A DNA stretch of 41,084 nt, taken from positions 1 through 41,084 of the forward strand of contig JBCDAS010000004.1 of assembly GCA_039185235.1 (NCBI GenBank), read 5' to 3'. Below are positions 32,006 through 39,676 of the stretch, in pieces (position 1 is the first letter of the stretch; each line of letters begins with the position of its first letter). The stretch comes from Thermohalobaculum sp039185235. GTDB taxonomy: Bacteria; Pseudomonadota; Alphaproteobacteria; Rhodobacterales; Rhodobacteraceae. The position numbers and the translations under genes were made by a program. Under the pieces are notes generated by a model. That model had not been told where the DNA came from, searched no databases, and saw only the letters and a list, made by a program, of their open reading frames with translations.

Positions 32006-32766
32006 CAGAGTACCCCCGCTTCATCTTTGAGTTTCGTGATCAGCTCGTCGATCGAGCCGACTTTGATGCCAGCCTTGCGGGCTGGCGGCTCGACGGTCTC
32101 GACCACGCTCAGGCGCGGGGCGACATCGATGCCGTAATCCGCCGGCGTCTTCATATCGAGCGGCTTTTTCTTCGCCTTCATGATGTTGGGCAGCGAGGCA
32201 TAACGTGGCTCATTCAAGCGCAAATCGACCGAGATGATCGCTGGCATTTGGACCTTGATCACTTGCAGGCCGCCATCGACCTCGCGGGTGACGGTCGCGC
32301 TGTCGCCGTCCACATCGACTTCCGACGCGAAAGTCGCCTGCGACCAGCCGAGCAGGGCCGAAAGCATTTGGCCAGTGGCGTTCATATCGTTGTCGATCGC
32401 CTGTTTGCCGCAGATCACCAGGCCCGGGGTCTCTTCTTCGACCACTTTGGCAAGCAGTTTGGCGACGGCCAGCGGCTCGATATCCGTGTCGGTGCTGTCT
32501 GCGGCTTCGATCAGGATCGCGCGGTCAGCACCCATGGCGAGCGCGGTGCGCAGGGTTTCTTGCGCCTGTTTCACGCCGATCGAGACGGCGACGATCTCGG
32601 TCACTTTACCCGCTTCCTTCATCCGGATCGCTTCTTCGACCGCGATCTCGTCGAACGGGTTCATCGACATCTTTACATTGGCGAGGTCGACACCGGAGTT
32701 ATCCGCTTTCACACGGACCTTCACGTTGTAGTCGATCACGCGCTTGACCGGCACCAGGACCTTCAT
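32005..32766 (-). CDS. etfB: Electron transfer flavoprotein subunit beta
   Basis: A 253-residue subunit. Seen: MKVLVPVKRVIDYNVKVRVK at the start, MNPFDEIAVEEAIR, the AMP-binding region GADRAILIE and VICGKQAIDNDMNATGQMLSALL, and the conserved LRLNEPRYASLPNIMKAKKKP recognition loop that docks on dehydrogenases. GGAG eight bases before ATG 32766 fixes this start; the longer frame upstream is not supported. A LiuR-like site lies about 130 bases upstream. Confidence 0.96.
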   Translation of the reverse strand: MKVLVPVKRVIDYNVKVRVKADNSGVDLANVKMSMNPFDEIAVEEAIRMKEAGKVTEIVAVSIGVKQAQETLRTALAMGADRAILIEAADSTDTDIEPLAVAKLLAKVVEEETPGLVICGKQAIDNDMNATGQMLSALLGWSQATFASEVDVDGDSATVTREVDGGLQVIKVQMPAIISVDLRLNEPRYASLPNIMKAKKKPLDMKTPADYGIDVAPRLSVVETVEPPARKAGIKVGSIDELITKLKDEAGVL

Positions 32767-33080
32767 TGGCGTTTCTCCATCGGTTTGCGGGCTCATGGCC
32801 CAGAGTTCTGCACTCTGCTTAACGAGTTGGTTGACCCACTCTCCGATAAAAACGACGGCGGAGAACAGGGAATCGCCAACTCTGGCTGGCATTGGTTTAC
32901 GTACACGTCAAGTTAATGGCAAGGGCTGTTCTGACCCTGAGACACCCTGTCCCAGGACGCCTGTTGCCGAAAGCGCCCCGGTCGCCGGAATTGCCATGGA
33001 ATAACCTGCCGCCACCCTTTCGTCCATCGCATCTTCCAGGTAGACCATGCCCGCTCACCAGCCAATGCGGGTCCTATGCC
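32767..33080. other. 314-base intergenic region between etfB and phnM-like gene
   Basis: No gene is supported; the open frames are extensions of the two divergent flanking genes. It should hold both promoters. The only distinct site I see is the LiuR-like motif at 32896-32911. Weak A/T-rich patches occur around 32855 and 32910. Confidence 0.6.
32896..32911. promoter_or_regulatory. LiuR-like (MerR-family) operator upstream of etfBA
   Basis: TTTACGTACACGTCAA matches, as I remember it, the LiuR operator of proteobacteria (pattern TTTACGT-NN-ACGTCAA or its complement). LiuR controls branched-chain amino acid and acyl-CoA catabolism genes, for which ETF is the electron acceptor. It is 130 bases from the etfB start. 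The consensus is recalled, not searched. Confidence 0.5.
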
Positions 33081-34214
33081 ATGTCACATGCACTCACCCT
33101 CTCCGGAGGTCACGTCCTGCTGCCCGATGCAGGGCTTCAAAAGATGGATCTGTCACTCGCCGATGGACTGATCTCGGAGAACCTAACGCATGGCCAGGTG
33201 GTGGATTGCAGCGGGTATTACATCCTTCCCGGCATCGTTGACGTCCATGGCGATGCCTTTGAGCAGGAGCTCCATCCGCGCCCGGGCGTTGGCATCGACT
33301 TTGACATCGCGATGCGCTCGGTCGACCGGCAGTTGCTGGCCCATGGGATCACAACGGCCTTCCACGGACTGACCCTATCGTGGGAGCCCGGCGCCCGAAG
33401 TCTGGAGACGGGACGCGTGTTCATGGAGGGTCTCGCCAAGCTCGGCCCAACGCTTATGGCAGATCACCGGGTGCAGTTCCGCTGGGAGACATTTGCCCAT
33501 GATGCAATCGAGGACATCGCGGTCTGGCTGAAACGTGATCCGAAGCCCTCGTTGGCCTTCAATGATCACACCACTGCCACACTCGCGATGATCGGGAGCG
33601 TCGATCAGGCCAAACTGACCAAATGGGCACAGCGCACGGGCTGCACGCCCGAAGTCTACATGGCCATGGCCGAGGAGGCAGGCGCCCGGCGCGGCGATGT
33701 CCCCGCCAAGATCAAGGAGGTCGCCGAGATGGCCCTGGCGGCGGGTGCGATCATACTCTCCCATGACGACCGCACGATTGAGGACCGGCAAAGCTTCCGC
33801 GCGCTTGGCGCCACGGTTTGCGAGTTCCCGCTCAGCCGCATCGCCGCGGAAGAAGCCCATGATGCGGGCGAGCCGGTGATTATGGGAGGGCCGAATGTGA
33901 TCCGCGGCGGCAGCCATCTCGGGATGCTCTCGGCCGAGGAGGCGATCCGCGAGGGGCTCTGCACAATCCTTGCCTCGGACTACTACTATCCCAGCCAGAT
34001 CAATGCCGCCGAGCGACTGGTGCGCAAGGGTGTCCGATCCTTCGAATCCGCCTGGAACATCGTATCGCGCAACCCGGCCGAGGCGATGGGCCTGGCAGAT
34101 CGCGGGCAGATCGCTCCGGGCAAGCGCGCCGATCTTGTCGTGCTTGATACCTCGGGGCCATGGCGACTGGTGCACACGATTGCCGGTGGTGAGGTGGTCA
34201 GCTTCGGGCGCTAA
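33081..34214 (+). CDS. phnM: PhnM-like amidohydrolase (alpha-D-ribose 1-methylphosphonate 5-triphosphate diphosphatase)
   Basis: A 377-residue amidohydrolase-fold protein, about the length of E. coli PhnM. It begins with SGGHVLLPDAGLQKMDLSLADGLIS, then the metal-site segment GIVDVHGDAFEQ, IAMRSVDRQLLAHGITTAFHGLTLSWEPG, FNDHTTATL, the ILSHDDRT loop, VIMGGPNVIRGGSHLG, CTILASDYYYP and the closing APGKRADLVVLD. PhnM removes pyrophosphate from the phosphonate intermediate of the C-P lyase pathway. No other phn gene is next to it, so it either serves a distant phn cluster or another substrate. Start at 33081 has weak ribosome-site support but marks where homology-like sequence begins. Confidence 0.8.
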   Translation: MSHALTLSGGHVLLPDAGLQKMDLSLADGLISENLTHGQVVDCSGYYILPGIVDVHGDAFEQELHPRPGVGIDFDIAMRSVDRQLLAHGITTAFHGLTLSWEPGARSLETGRVFMEGLAKLGPTLMADHRVQFRWETFAHDAIEDIAVWLKRDPKPSLAFNDHTTATLAMIGSVDQAKLTKWAQRTGCTPEVYMAMAEEAGARRGDVPAKIKEVAEMALAAGAIILSHDDRTIEDRQSFRALGATVCEFPLSRIAAEEAHDAGEPVIMGGPNVIRGGSHLGMLSAEEAIREGLCTILASDYYYPSQINAAERLVRKGVRSFESAWNIVSRNPAEAMGLADRGQIAPGKRADLVVLDTSGPWRLVHTIAGGEVVSFGR

Positions 34215-34217
34215 GGC

Positions 34218-35129
34218 TCAACGGTTGCGTCGCACAACACAATGCCCGCGCGATCTTTGCACCTGGGCGCAGATCAATTGCGCCTCGGTGCGACTTTGCA
34301 CACCGACACCTCCGATATAGCGCAGGATGCCAGCGGTCCGGACCCGCCTGATCGAGGTCGGACGCCCGCTGACCAGTTTGCGGTAACGCTTGCGCGCCCG
34401 GTCGAGCGCCCGTTTCGCCGCGCTGCGATTGATCCCAACCGAGAGCTGCGCCATCCAGGGCTGGCTTGGCGATGTGGCGAGGATCGCGCGGGTTCGCACA
34501 ATGGGGATTTGGCGGCAGGCCTCGTCAAATCCAAGCTTCGCGTCCAAGGGGCGCGGCTCGACCTCGCGGCCCGGCACCCGGAACCACTCGGCCGGGCGAT
34601 AGGTGATCGAGAGCACATAGTCCCGCGTCTCCAAGGGCAGCCCACCGCGTTTCTTCACAAACCGAGCGACCCGATCCGGGCCACCATTATAGGCCGCCGC
34701 GGCCAACCCCCAATTGCCAAACTGGGCTTTCAGATCAGCCAGGTAATGCGCCGAGGCCGGAATCGCCTGCGCCGGATCGAACGGGTTCTCAAGGCCGCGC
34801 TCCTTCGCTGTCGCAGGCATAAACTGCGCAATCCCCTGAGCCCCAACGGGAGATATCGCCTTGATATCAAAGCGGCTCTCTTTCCAGATCAGGCGCGTGA
34901 AGTAGGCCCGCGGCAGGCCATGCAGATCCGCCGCCTCCCGGATCGCGTCACAGATCCGGCCAACCTCCCACCGGTTCGCTCTGAGATATGCCTGCGCCTG
35001 ATCGGTGGGTTTGGCGGCTGGCACAGCATCAGGCGAAAGCACCGGCTCGACCGCCCAAGCGGCGGCTGTGGATAGCACCAAGCTAACCGCAATCGGCAGG
35101 CAAACGCGCAAAGCCATCTCTCCCATCAC
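34218..35129 (-). CDS. Lytic transglycosylase, SLT domain protein
   Basis: A protein of about 300 residues with an N-terminal signal peptide (LRVCLPIAVSLVLSTAAAWA). SLT core: ADLHGLPRAYFTRLIWKESRFD with the catalytic Glu, SPVGAQGIAQFMPATAKERGL, and the AAAYNGGPDRV motif. It cleaves glycan strands of peptidoglycan with 1,6-anhydro product. The C-terminal 50 residues (TAGILRYIGGVGVQSRTEAQLICAQV) have a hydrophobic repeat resembling a SPOR-like or LysM-like end, not certain. Start is unclear among GTG 35129, ATG 35126 and ATG 35117; all give the same signal peptide. It converges with phnM with 3 bases between. Confidence 0.85.
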   Translation of the reverse strand: MMGEMALRVCLPIAVSLVLSTAAAWAVEPVLSPDAVPAAKPTDQAQAYLRANRWEVGRICDAIREAADLHGLPRAYFTRLIWKESRFDIKAISPVGAQGIAQFMPATAKERGLENPFDPAQAIPASAHYLADLKAQFGNWGLAAAAYNGGPDRVARFVKKRGGLPLETRDYVLSITYRPAEWFRVPGREVEPRPLDAKLGFDEACRQIPIVRTRAILATSPSQPWMAQLSVGINRSAAKRALDRARKRYRKLVSGRPTSIRRVRTAGILRYIGGVGVQSRTEAQLICAQVQRSRGHCVVRRNR

Positions 35130-35174
35130 CCCAGAGGCAGGCCATACCTAACCGAAACCGCTGGGCGCGAAAAG

Positions 35175-35627
35175 TCACGCCTCTGTCGGGGGTGTGATCC
35201 CTTTTTTCGAGAGCTCAGCCTTGGCTGCATCGGTCTTTTTCAGATCCTCCGCACCCAGCTTATCCAGCACAGCTCGGTCCTTGAGGAACTGGATATCGAC
35301 ATAGGGCACGATCTCGATCCGGTTGCCCCAGGGATCCATGAAATCGAGACGGCGTTCGGTGACGATCTCGACGCCCTCGGCCTCCAACCGCGCGCGCAGA
35401 CCTTCGCGGTCATCCACCACCAGGCCGAAATGGCGCTCTTCGTCCCGCGTGATCTCGTCCATCTTCGAGAGAGCGATGAACTGATCACCCAAATCGATAA
35501 ATGCCATCGAGGCGGATTTGCTCCTCAGCGTGAAGTCAAAGAACTTGCCATAGAAGGCCAAAGCCTCGTCGATATCGCCGACCTCGAGAGCGACATGGTT
35601 GATACCGATCAGTTTGGGACGGGACAT
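35175..35627 (-). CDS. VOC (glyoxalase/bleomycin-resistance) family protein
   Basis: A 150-residue single-module vicinal oxygen chelate protein: GINHVALEVGDIDEALAFYGKFFDF, a second strand-turn set RHFGLVVDDREGLRARL, then MDPWGNRIEIV. His in the first strand, His in the second and Glu in the last can be the metal ligands. The long Lys-rich C-terminal tail (KKTDAAKAELSKKG) is outside the fold. AAGGAGG precedes the start. It follows the cobalamin adenosyltransferase gene by 25 bases, in the same direction. Substrate unknown. Confidence 0.85.
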   Translation of the reverse strand: MSRPKLIGINHVALEVGDIDEALAFYGKFFDFTLRSKSASMAFIDLGDQFIALSKMDEITRDEERHFGLVVDDREGLRARLEAEGVEIVTERRLDFMDPWGNRIEIVPYVDIQFLKDRAVLDKLGAEDLKKTDAAKAELSKKGITPPTEA

Positions 35628-35652
35628 GGGCGACCTCCTTGAAATCGGAGGC

Positions 35653-36225
35653 TCAGCGATTGGCCCCCGGCACCCACAGCACATCGTCCTTGCCATTGCC
35701 ATTCGCAACCCGCGAGGCGACAAAGAACCAATCCGAGAGCCGGTTGAGATACTTAATCGCCGAGGCGTTCACCCCTTCGGTCGCCGAGAGCTCCACGGTC
35801 AACCGCTCCGCCCGGCGCGAAACCGTGCGGCACTGATGCAGGTAGGCCGCCAAGGCCGAGCCGCCGGGCAGGACGAAACTGCGCAGAGGTTGCAGATCCG
35901 CATTCATCCCATCGATCTCCGCCTCCAGCCGCTCGACCTGGCTGGGCGCCATGCGCAAGGGCGGATACTCGGCCTCTGCGTCCTGCTCCATATTCGGGCG
36001 GCAGAGATCGGCGCCCAGATCGAACAGGTCATTTTGGATCCGGCTCAGCGCCGCGTCCATCTCCCCCTCGGCATGGAGGCGCGCCAGCCCGACACAGGCA
36101 TTGGCCTCATCGACCGTGCCATAGGCGGTGACCCGGGCACCATGCTTCGACGTCCGGCTGCCATCGCCCAGCGCCGTGTCCCCCGCATCACCCGTGCGCG
36201 TGTAGATCTTGTTCAAAACGACCAT
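35653..36225 (-). CDS. Cob(I)yrinic acid a,c-diamide/cobalamin adenosyltransferase (PduO type)
   Basis: A 190-residue protein of the PduO/MMAB type. ATP-binding N-terminal motif IYTRTGDAGDTALGDGSR, then GTVDEANACVGLAR, LFDLGADLCRP, and the conserved YLNRLSDWFFVASR near the end with the Arg and Asp that hold ATP and the corrin. It makes adenosylcobalamin, needed by methylmalonyl- and ethylmalonyl-CoA mutases. Start at 36225; two bases after the HIG1 gene stop, so co-translated. Confidence 0.93.
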   Translation of the reverse strand: MVVLNKIYTRTGDAGDTALGDGSRTSKHGARVTAYGTVDEANACVGLARLHAEGEMDAALSRIQNDLFDLGADLCRPNMEQDAEAEYPPLRMAPSQVERLEAEIDGMNADLQPLRSFVLPGGSALAAYLHQCRTVSRRAERLTVELSATEGVNASAIKYLNRLSDWFFVASRVANGNGKDDVLWVPGANR

Positions 36226-36227
36226 AT

Positions 36228-36428
36228 TCAGCTGCCATTCTTTGCAAAGAGAACCGCCGCCATGATGAAACAAAGGGCGACAAACTGGAAGAGGATGCGG
36301 AACACCATCAACTTGTTCGAGGTCGAGCCCGAGGTCCGACCAGACCCAAAGCCAAGGATGCCAATCGCCAGCACCGCCGCGGTGACGAGGCAAAACAGGA
36401 CCGCGATGGTCATCATGGCTCCAGACAT
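36228..36428 (-). CDS. HIG1-like twin-transmembrane small protein
   Basis: A 66-residue protein with two membrane helices (MMTIAVLFCLVTAAVLAIGILGF and MVFRILFQFVALCFIMAAVLF) separated by a basic loop GSGRTSGSTSNKL. The loop-helix sequence NKLMVFRILFQFVA is typical of bacterial HIG1-domain proteins, which in alphaproteobacteria associate with respiratory complexes. Start ATG 36428 with GGGGAA upstream is preferred to an earlier TTG. It leads the cobalamin adenosyltransferase gene. Confidence 0.8.
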   Translation of the reverse strand: MSGAMMTIAVLFCLVTAAVLAIGILGFGSGRTSGSTSNKLMVFRILFQFVALCFIMAAVLFAKNGS

Positions 36429-36440
36429 CTGCTTCCCCAA

Positions 36441-37268
36441 CTAGCGCAGGATGAAGTCGATCATGCGCGTGGGCAGGATCCGCTTCAATGTGCCGGCCAG
36501 ATAGGTCGGCTGTGTGACGTAGTATCTGGGTTGCGGACGGGAACTGTCCAGCGCATGGATCAGCTTCTTGGTCACCGCATCGCATTGCAACTCGCCCCAA
36601 TCGGCAGGCGCTGTGCCCGCATAGAGCCGTGGCTCGACCTCTTCGCGGTAGAAGTCGGACCAGACGCTAGGCTTGCCCTTGATCCAGCGCTCGTAGTGCG
36701 GCTGAGATTTGATGCGGATATCCGTCTTAATCGGCCCGGGCTCGATCAGAACCACATGGATCGGGCTGTCGCGGAGCTCGATTCTCAGCACATCCGTATA
36801 GCCTTCCAGCGCATGTTTCGAGGCCACGTAAGGCGCCCGCATCTTCAGCCCGATAAAGCCAAGCACCGAGGAATTCTGGATCACCCGCCCATGCCCCTGT
36901 TCACGCATCACCGGTAAAACCTGGCGGGTCAGCTCATGCCAGCCAAAGAAATTCGCCTCGAAAAGCTCACGAAACGCGTCCGTCGGGAAATCCTCGCACG
37001 CCCCCGGAATGCCATAGGCCCCATTGTTGAAAAGCGCATCAAGCGTGCCGCCGGTTGCCTCCAGGGTCTCGGCAAGACCCGAGGCAATGCTGCCTGTGTC
37101 CTGATAGTCGATCCGCGGGCTCTCCAACCCCTCCCCAATCAACCGGTCACAATCAGCCTGCTTGCGGCAGGAGGCAAACACCCGCCATCCCAAATCCTTC
37201 AACGCATGCGCCGCGTGATAGCCAATCCCCGAGGAACAGCCGGTGATGAGAATGCTTCTCTCGCTCAT
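36441..37268 (-). CDS. Short-chain dehydrogenase/reductase
   Basis: A 275-residue classical SDR. Cofactor motif ITGCSSGIGYHAA (TGxxxGIG), a NNGAYG variant of the NNAG strand, the catalytic Ser in QNSSVLGF and YVASK (Tyr and Lys). The C-terminal GPIKTDI segment is the substrate cap. The Gly/Ala order in NNGAYG is shared with a subset of SDRs acting on lipid-like alcohols. No direct pathway hint from neighbours. Start at 37268 was chosen because the Rossmann strand starts at once (SERSILITG); the longer frame upstream covers the inverted repeat. Confidence 0.9.
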   Translation of the reverse strand: MSERSILITGCSSGIGYHAAHALKDLGWRVFASCRKQADCDRLIGEGLESPRIDYQDTGSIASGLAETLEATGGTLDALFNNGAYGIPGACEDFPTDAFRELFEANFFGWHELTRQVLPVMREQGHGRVIQNSSVLGFIGLKMRAPYVASKHALEGYTDVLRIELRDSPIHVVLIEPGPIKTDIRIKSQPHYERWIKGKPSVWSDFYREEVEPRLYAGTAPADWGELQCDAVTKKLIHALDSSRPQPRYYVTQPTYLAGTLKRILPTRMIDFILR

Positions 37269-37312
37269 GGGCTCGCGACTTAGCAGAGCCCGGTCGAAAG
37301 GCAAGCCTCTCA

Positions 37313-37393
37313 GCAGGGCTGCGCGCGGGTGGGTGGGGCAGCGCGTCTCAAGCAATCCCGGCCAAACCTCTCCTGGGAAGCGCGCAGCCCTGC
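37313..37393. repeat. 14-bp inverted repeat with 53-base loop after the HNH gene
   Basis: Arms 37313-37326 and 37380-37393 are perfect inverted copies (GCAGGGCTGCGCGC). The loop has an internal G-rich tract (GGGTGGGTGGGG) and a 6-bp hairpin. The right arm ends one base before the HNH stop codon and the left arm is 45 bases before the SDR start, so on the minus strand the structure lies between two genes and could insulate them. Confidence 0.7.
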
Positions 37394-37693
37394 CTAGCGC
37401 TTGCGCCGCCCGCCCGCGCTGCGGTTGTGGAAGGTCGGGGGTTTCTTCGCCACCCAGGCGATGAATTTCGCGAGCCTCGGGTGGTCGCGCAGCTTCTCTA
37501 CGGTGTTCCATTCCCGCGCCAGTTCCGCCTCGCTCAGCGTCGCGTGGATCTCGTTATGGCAGATCTGGTGGAGCCGCACGACCGGGCCGCCTTTGCCGCC
37601 TTTCAGCTTTGGCACCAAATGATGCAGCGACTGCTTGGCCTCTGCTGGGATTGGGCGCAGGCAGAGGGGGCAGATTGGGTCGCTCTCGGACAT
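37394..37693 (-). CDS. HNH-fold nuclease-like small protein
   Basis: A 99-residue protein: CPLC near the N-terminus, then SLHHLVPKLKGG and ICHNEIH. The two Cys, the His pair and CHNEIH fit an HNH/zinc-binding fold; C-terminal part is basic (GGRRKR at the end). Such short HNH proteins are common in this family of bacteria, with unknown role. Start at 37693 was chosen where the motif begins. No Shine-Dalgarno stands out. Divergent from the 2-oxoglutarate oxygenase gene with 92 bases between. Confidence 0.78.
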   Translation of the reverse strand: MSESDPICPLCLRPIPAEAKQSLHHLVPKLKGGKGGPVVRLHQICHNEIHATLSEAELAREWNTVEKLRDHPRLAKFIAWVAKKPPTFHNRSAGGRRKR

Positions 37694-37785
37694 AGGCGAA
37701 AGGCTAGCCCGGCAGGCGAGCAGATCCAATCTGACCATTGACCCGCGGCCCCGCTTCAGACCTAGTAAAGCTCCAGGAGGCGCCC

Positions 37786-38739
37786 ATGATCCCAATCATC
37801 GATGTCCGTGACGTCCTCGCCGGCCAGGCCGATACAGCGATCTTAGGCGGCGCATCGGGATCGGGCTTCCTAACGCTCTCCCATGTTGACCAGACGCTGG
37901 GCCTGAGCGCCCCGCGCCAAAACCTCCTCGCCTTCTTCAACGCCGAGAGTGAGATCCGCCAGACCGTTCTGCGCAACAAATACGATCCGGCCTCGCCTTA
38001 CATCTATCGCGGCTATTTCCCGTCGGACCCCAGTGCCAACCATATGGTCGATGGCTACGATATCGGGCCCGACATCGCGGATCCGGGCTTTCCGAGCAAC
38101 CCGGCCGATCCCCTGACCGAGCCCACTCCGAGGCCCGATTTGCCGGGCTGGCAGGCCGCCGCTGCCCAGTACTACAGCGCGATGGATACGCTTGGCCGCG
38201 CGCTGACCCGCTCGGTCCTGCGTGGGATCGGCAAGGACGAAGCCTTGGTCGATCGGCTGTTCAACCGCTCCATCTCCACCCTGCGCCTCTTCCGCTATCC
38301 CGCCCATCACCCGGCGGCGATCCCCCAGCACCGCCATGTCATGCTTGCCAGCGGCGAGACCCGCTACATGATGACCGGAGAGCATACGGATTCGGGCTTT
38401 GTGACCCTTCTCTGGCAAGACCAGACCGGCGGCTTGCAAGCGCGCGGCCCCAACGGCGCCTGGATCGATGTGCCACCGGCGCCTGACGGTCTGGTCGTCA
38501 ATTTCGGCCAGATGATCGAGGATTGGACCGCAAGCCGGATCAAGGCCACGCCACACCGGGTGATCGGTGGGGTCGAAGAACGCTTCTCGGTCCCCTTCTT
38601 CTTTGAGCCCGCCGTGGATGCCAGGATCGAACCCCTGTTCGAAGGCGCAGGCGCGCCCTTTGTCTATGGCGATTTCCTATGGGAGCGGATGATGCGCTTC
38701 CCCACCTTCCAAGGCGTCACGCGCCGCCCCGCCGCCTGA
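37786..38739 (+). CDS. 2-oxoglutarate/Fe(II)-dependent oxygenase, isopenicillin N synthase-like
   Basis: A 317-residue enzyme of the 2OG-Fe(II) class. N-terminal DIOX_N-like part (IPIIDVRDVLAG). The iron site is HTDSGFVTLL (His-x-Asp) with the distal His in ATPHRVIGG, and RFSVPFFFEP holds 2-oxoglutarate (Arg and Ser). CAGGAGG is eight bases before the ATG. The substrate is unknown; homologues act on amino acids, gibberellin-like or lipid compounds. Its 3' end overlaps that of the convergent FkbM gene by 63 bases. Confidence 0.9.
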   Translation: MIPIIDVRDVLAGQADTAILGGASGSGFLTLSHVDQTLGLSAPRQNLLAFFNAESEIRQTVLRNKYDPASPYIYRGYFPSDPSANHMVDGYDIGPDIADPGFPSNPADPLTEPTPRPDLPGWQAAAAQYYSAMDTLGRALTRSVLRGIGKDEALVDRLFNRSISTLRLFRYPAHHPAAIPQHRHVMLASGETRYMMTGEHTDSGFVTLLWQDQTGGLQARGPNGAWIDVPPAPDGLVVNFGQMIEDWTASRIKATPHRVIGGVEERFSVPFFFEPAVDARIEPLFEGAGAPFVYGDFLWERMMRFPTFQGVTRRPAA

Positions 38740-39570
38740 CCAGCGTATCGGATGGTCGCTTGGACCTGCGACCGGCTCCAAACCTTCGACCTTGGGGGCA
38801 TTCTCCTCGGGGAAACAGAGCAGGTTAAAGCTGTAGGTGTTGGGGAAGACATCCTCTGCCCGGCCAGCATGGTTCTCGGGGTTAAAGAGCGGCGGCACAT
38901 GCCACCAAGCCTTATAGCCAAGCTCCGCTAGTTTTGGGATCAGGATCTCCGAGGCGCTTTGATTGCATTCGAGATAAAGCACCGGCCGGAAGCGCTGGAT
39001 CAGGGCCGCGCCCCCCTCCAAAACGTCCAATTCCATCCCCTCGACATCGATCTTGATCAGATCAAGGCGAGGCGGGTCGATCACGTCGTCCAGCCGGGCA
39101 ATTTGAACGCGGACCATCTCACCCTGACTGCTGATCTGATCAAGCGGGACACCGCCGCTATTGATCTCAATCTCAGGGTCCAGCCGCGCCATGCCGATCC
39201 ACGCGCTTTCGCGACCGATCGCCATATTCATCGCCGCGACATTGACCAGATCGTTGAGCGCCAGATTGGCCGCAAGCTGTTGGAAGATCAGCGGCTGGGG
39301 CTCCATCGCGTAGAGCAAGCCATCTGGCCCCAAATGGTGTGCGAGTGGCACGGTCAGCGCCCCGATATTGGTCCCAACCTCGATCGCGACACCCCCAGGT
39401 GCTAGGATCTGGCAGAGCACAACGCATTCCTCCTCGCTATACTCGCCATAAACCGCCAGAGACCGGCCAATCACCGTATCGCGAGGGTTGATCAGAAACC
39501 GGCCATGGCGCCCTTCGACCAGACGGTAGAAGCCGGTTTCCAGCAGAATGGGAGGGTCACTTTCTGTCAT
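38677..39570 (-). CDS. FkbM family SAM-dependent methyltransferase
   Basis: A 297-residue protein. SAM-binding motif AIEVGTNIGALTVPLA, then AMEPQPLIFQQLAANLALN, and the FkbM-specific DLIKIDVEGMELDVLEGG. FkbM enzymes methylate hydroxyls of polyketides, glycans or lipids. Its last 21 codons lie on the opposite strand of the oxygenase end. Start at 39570 is 106 bases from the divergent epimerase gene. Confidence 0.88.
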   Translation of the reverse strand: MTESDPPILLETGFYRLVEGRHGRFLINPRDTVIGRSLAVYGEYSEEECVVLCQILAPGGVAIEVGTNIGALTVPLAHHLGPDGLLYAMEPQPLIFQQLAANLALNDLVNVAAMNMAIGRESAWIGMARLDPEIEINSGGVPLDQISSQGEMVRVQIARLDDVIDPPRLDLIKIDVEGMELDVLEGGAALIQRFRPVLYLECNQSASEILIPKLAELGYKAWWHVPPLFNPENHAGRAEDVFPNTYSFNLLCFPEENAPKVEGLEPVAGPSDHPIRWSGGGAARDALEGGEAHHPLP

Positions 39571-39676
39571 CGTGCCAAGTGTGACCGGGATGGCCCGAGC
39601 CGTCCAGCACCGATCCAGACTTGCAGCATCTTGGATTGAGAGGCATGGAGAAGATCCCGCTCTGCCAGAGGTTCAG

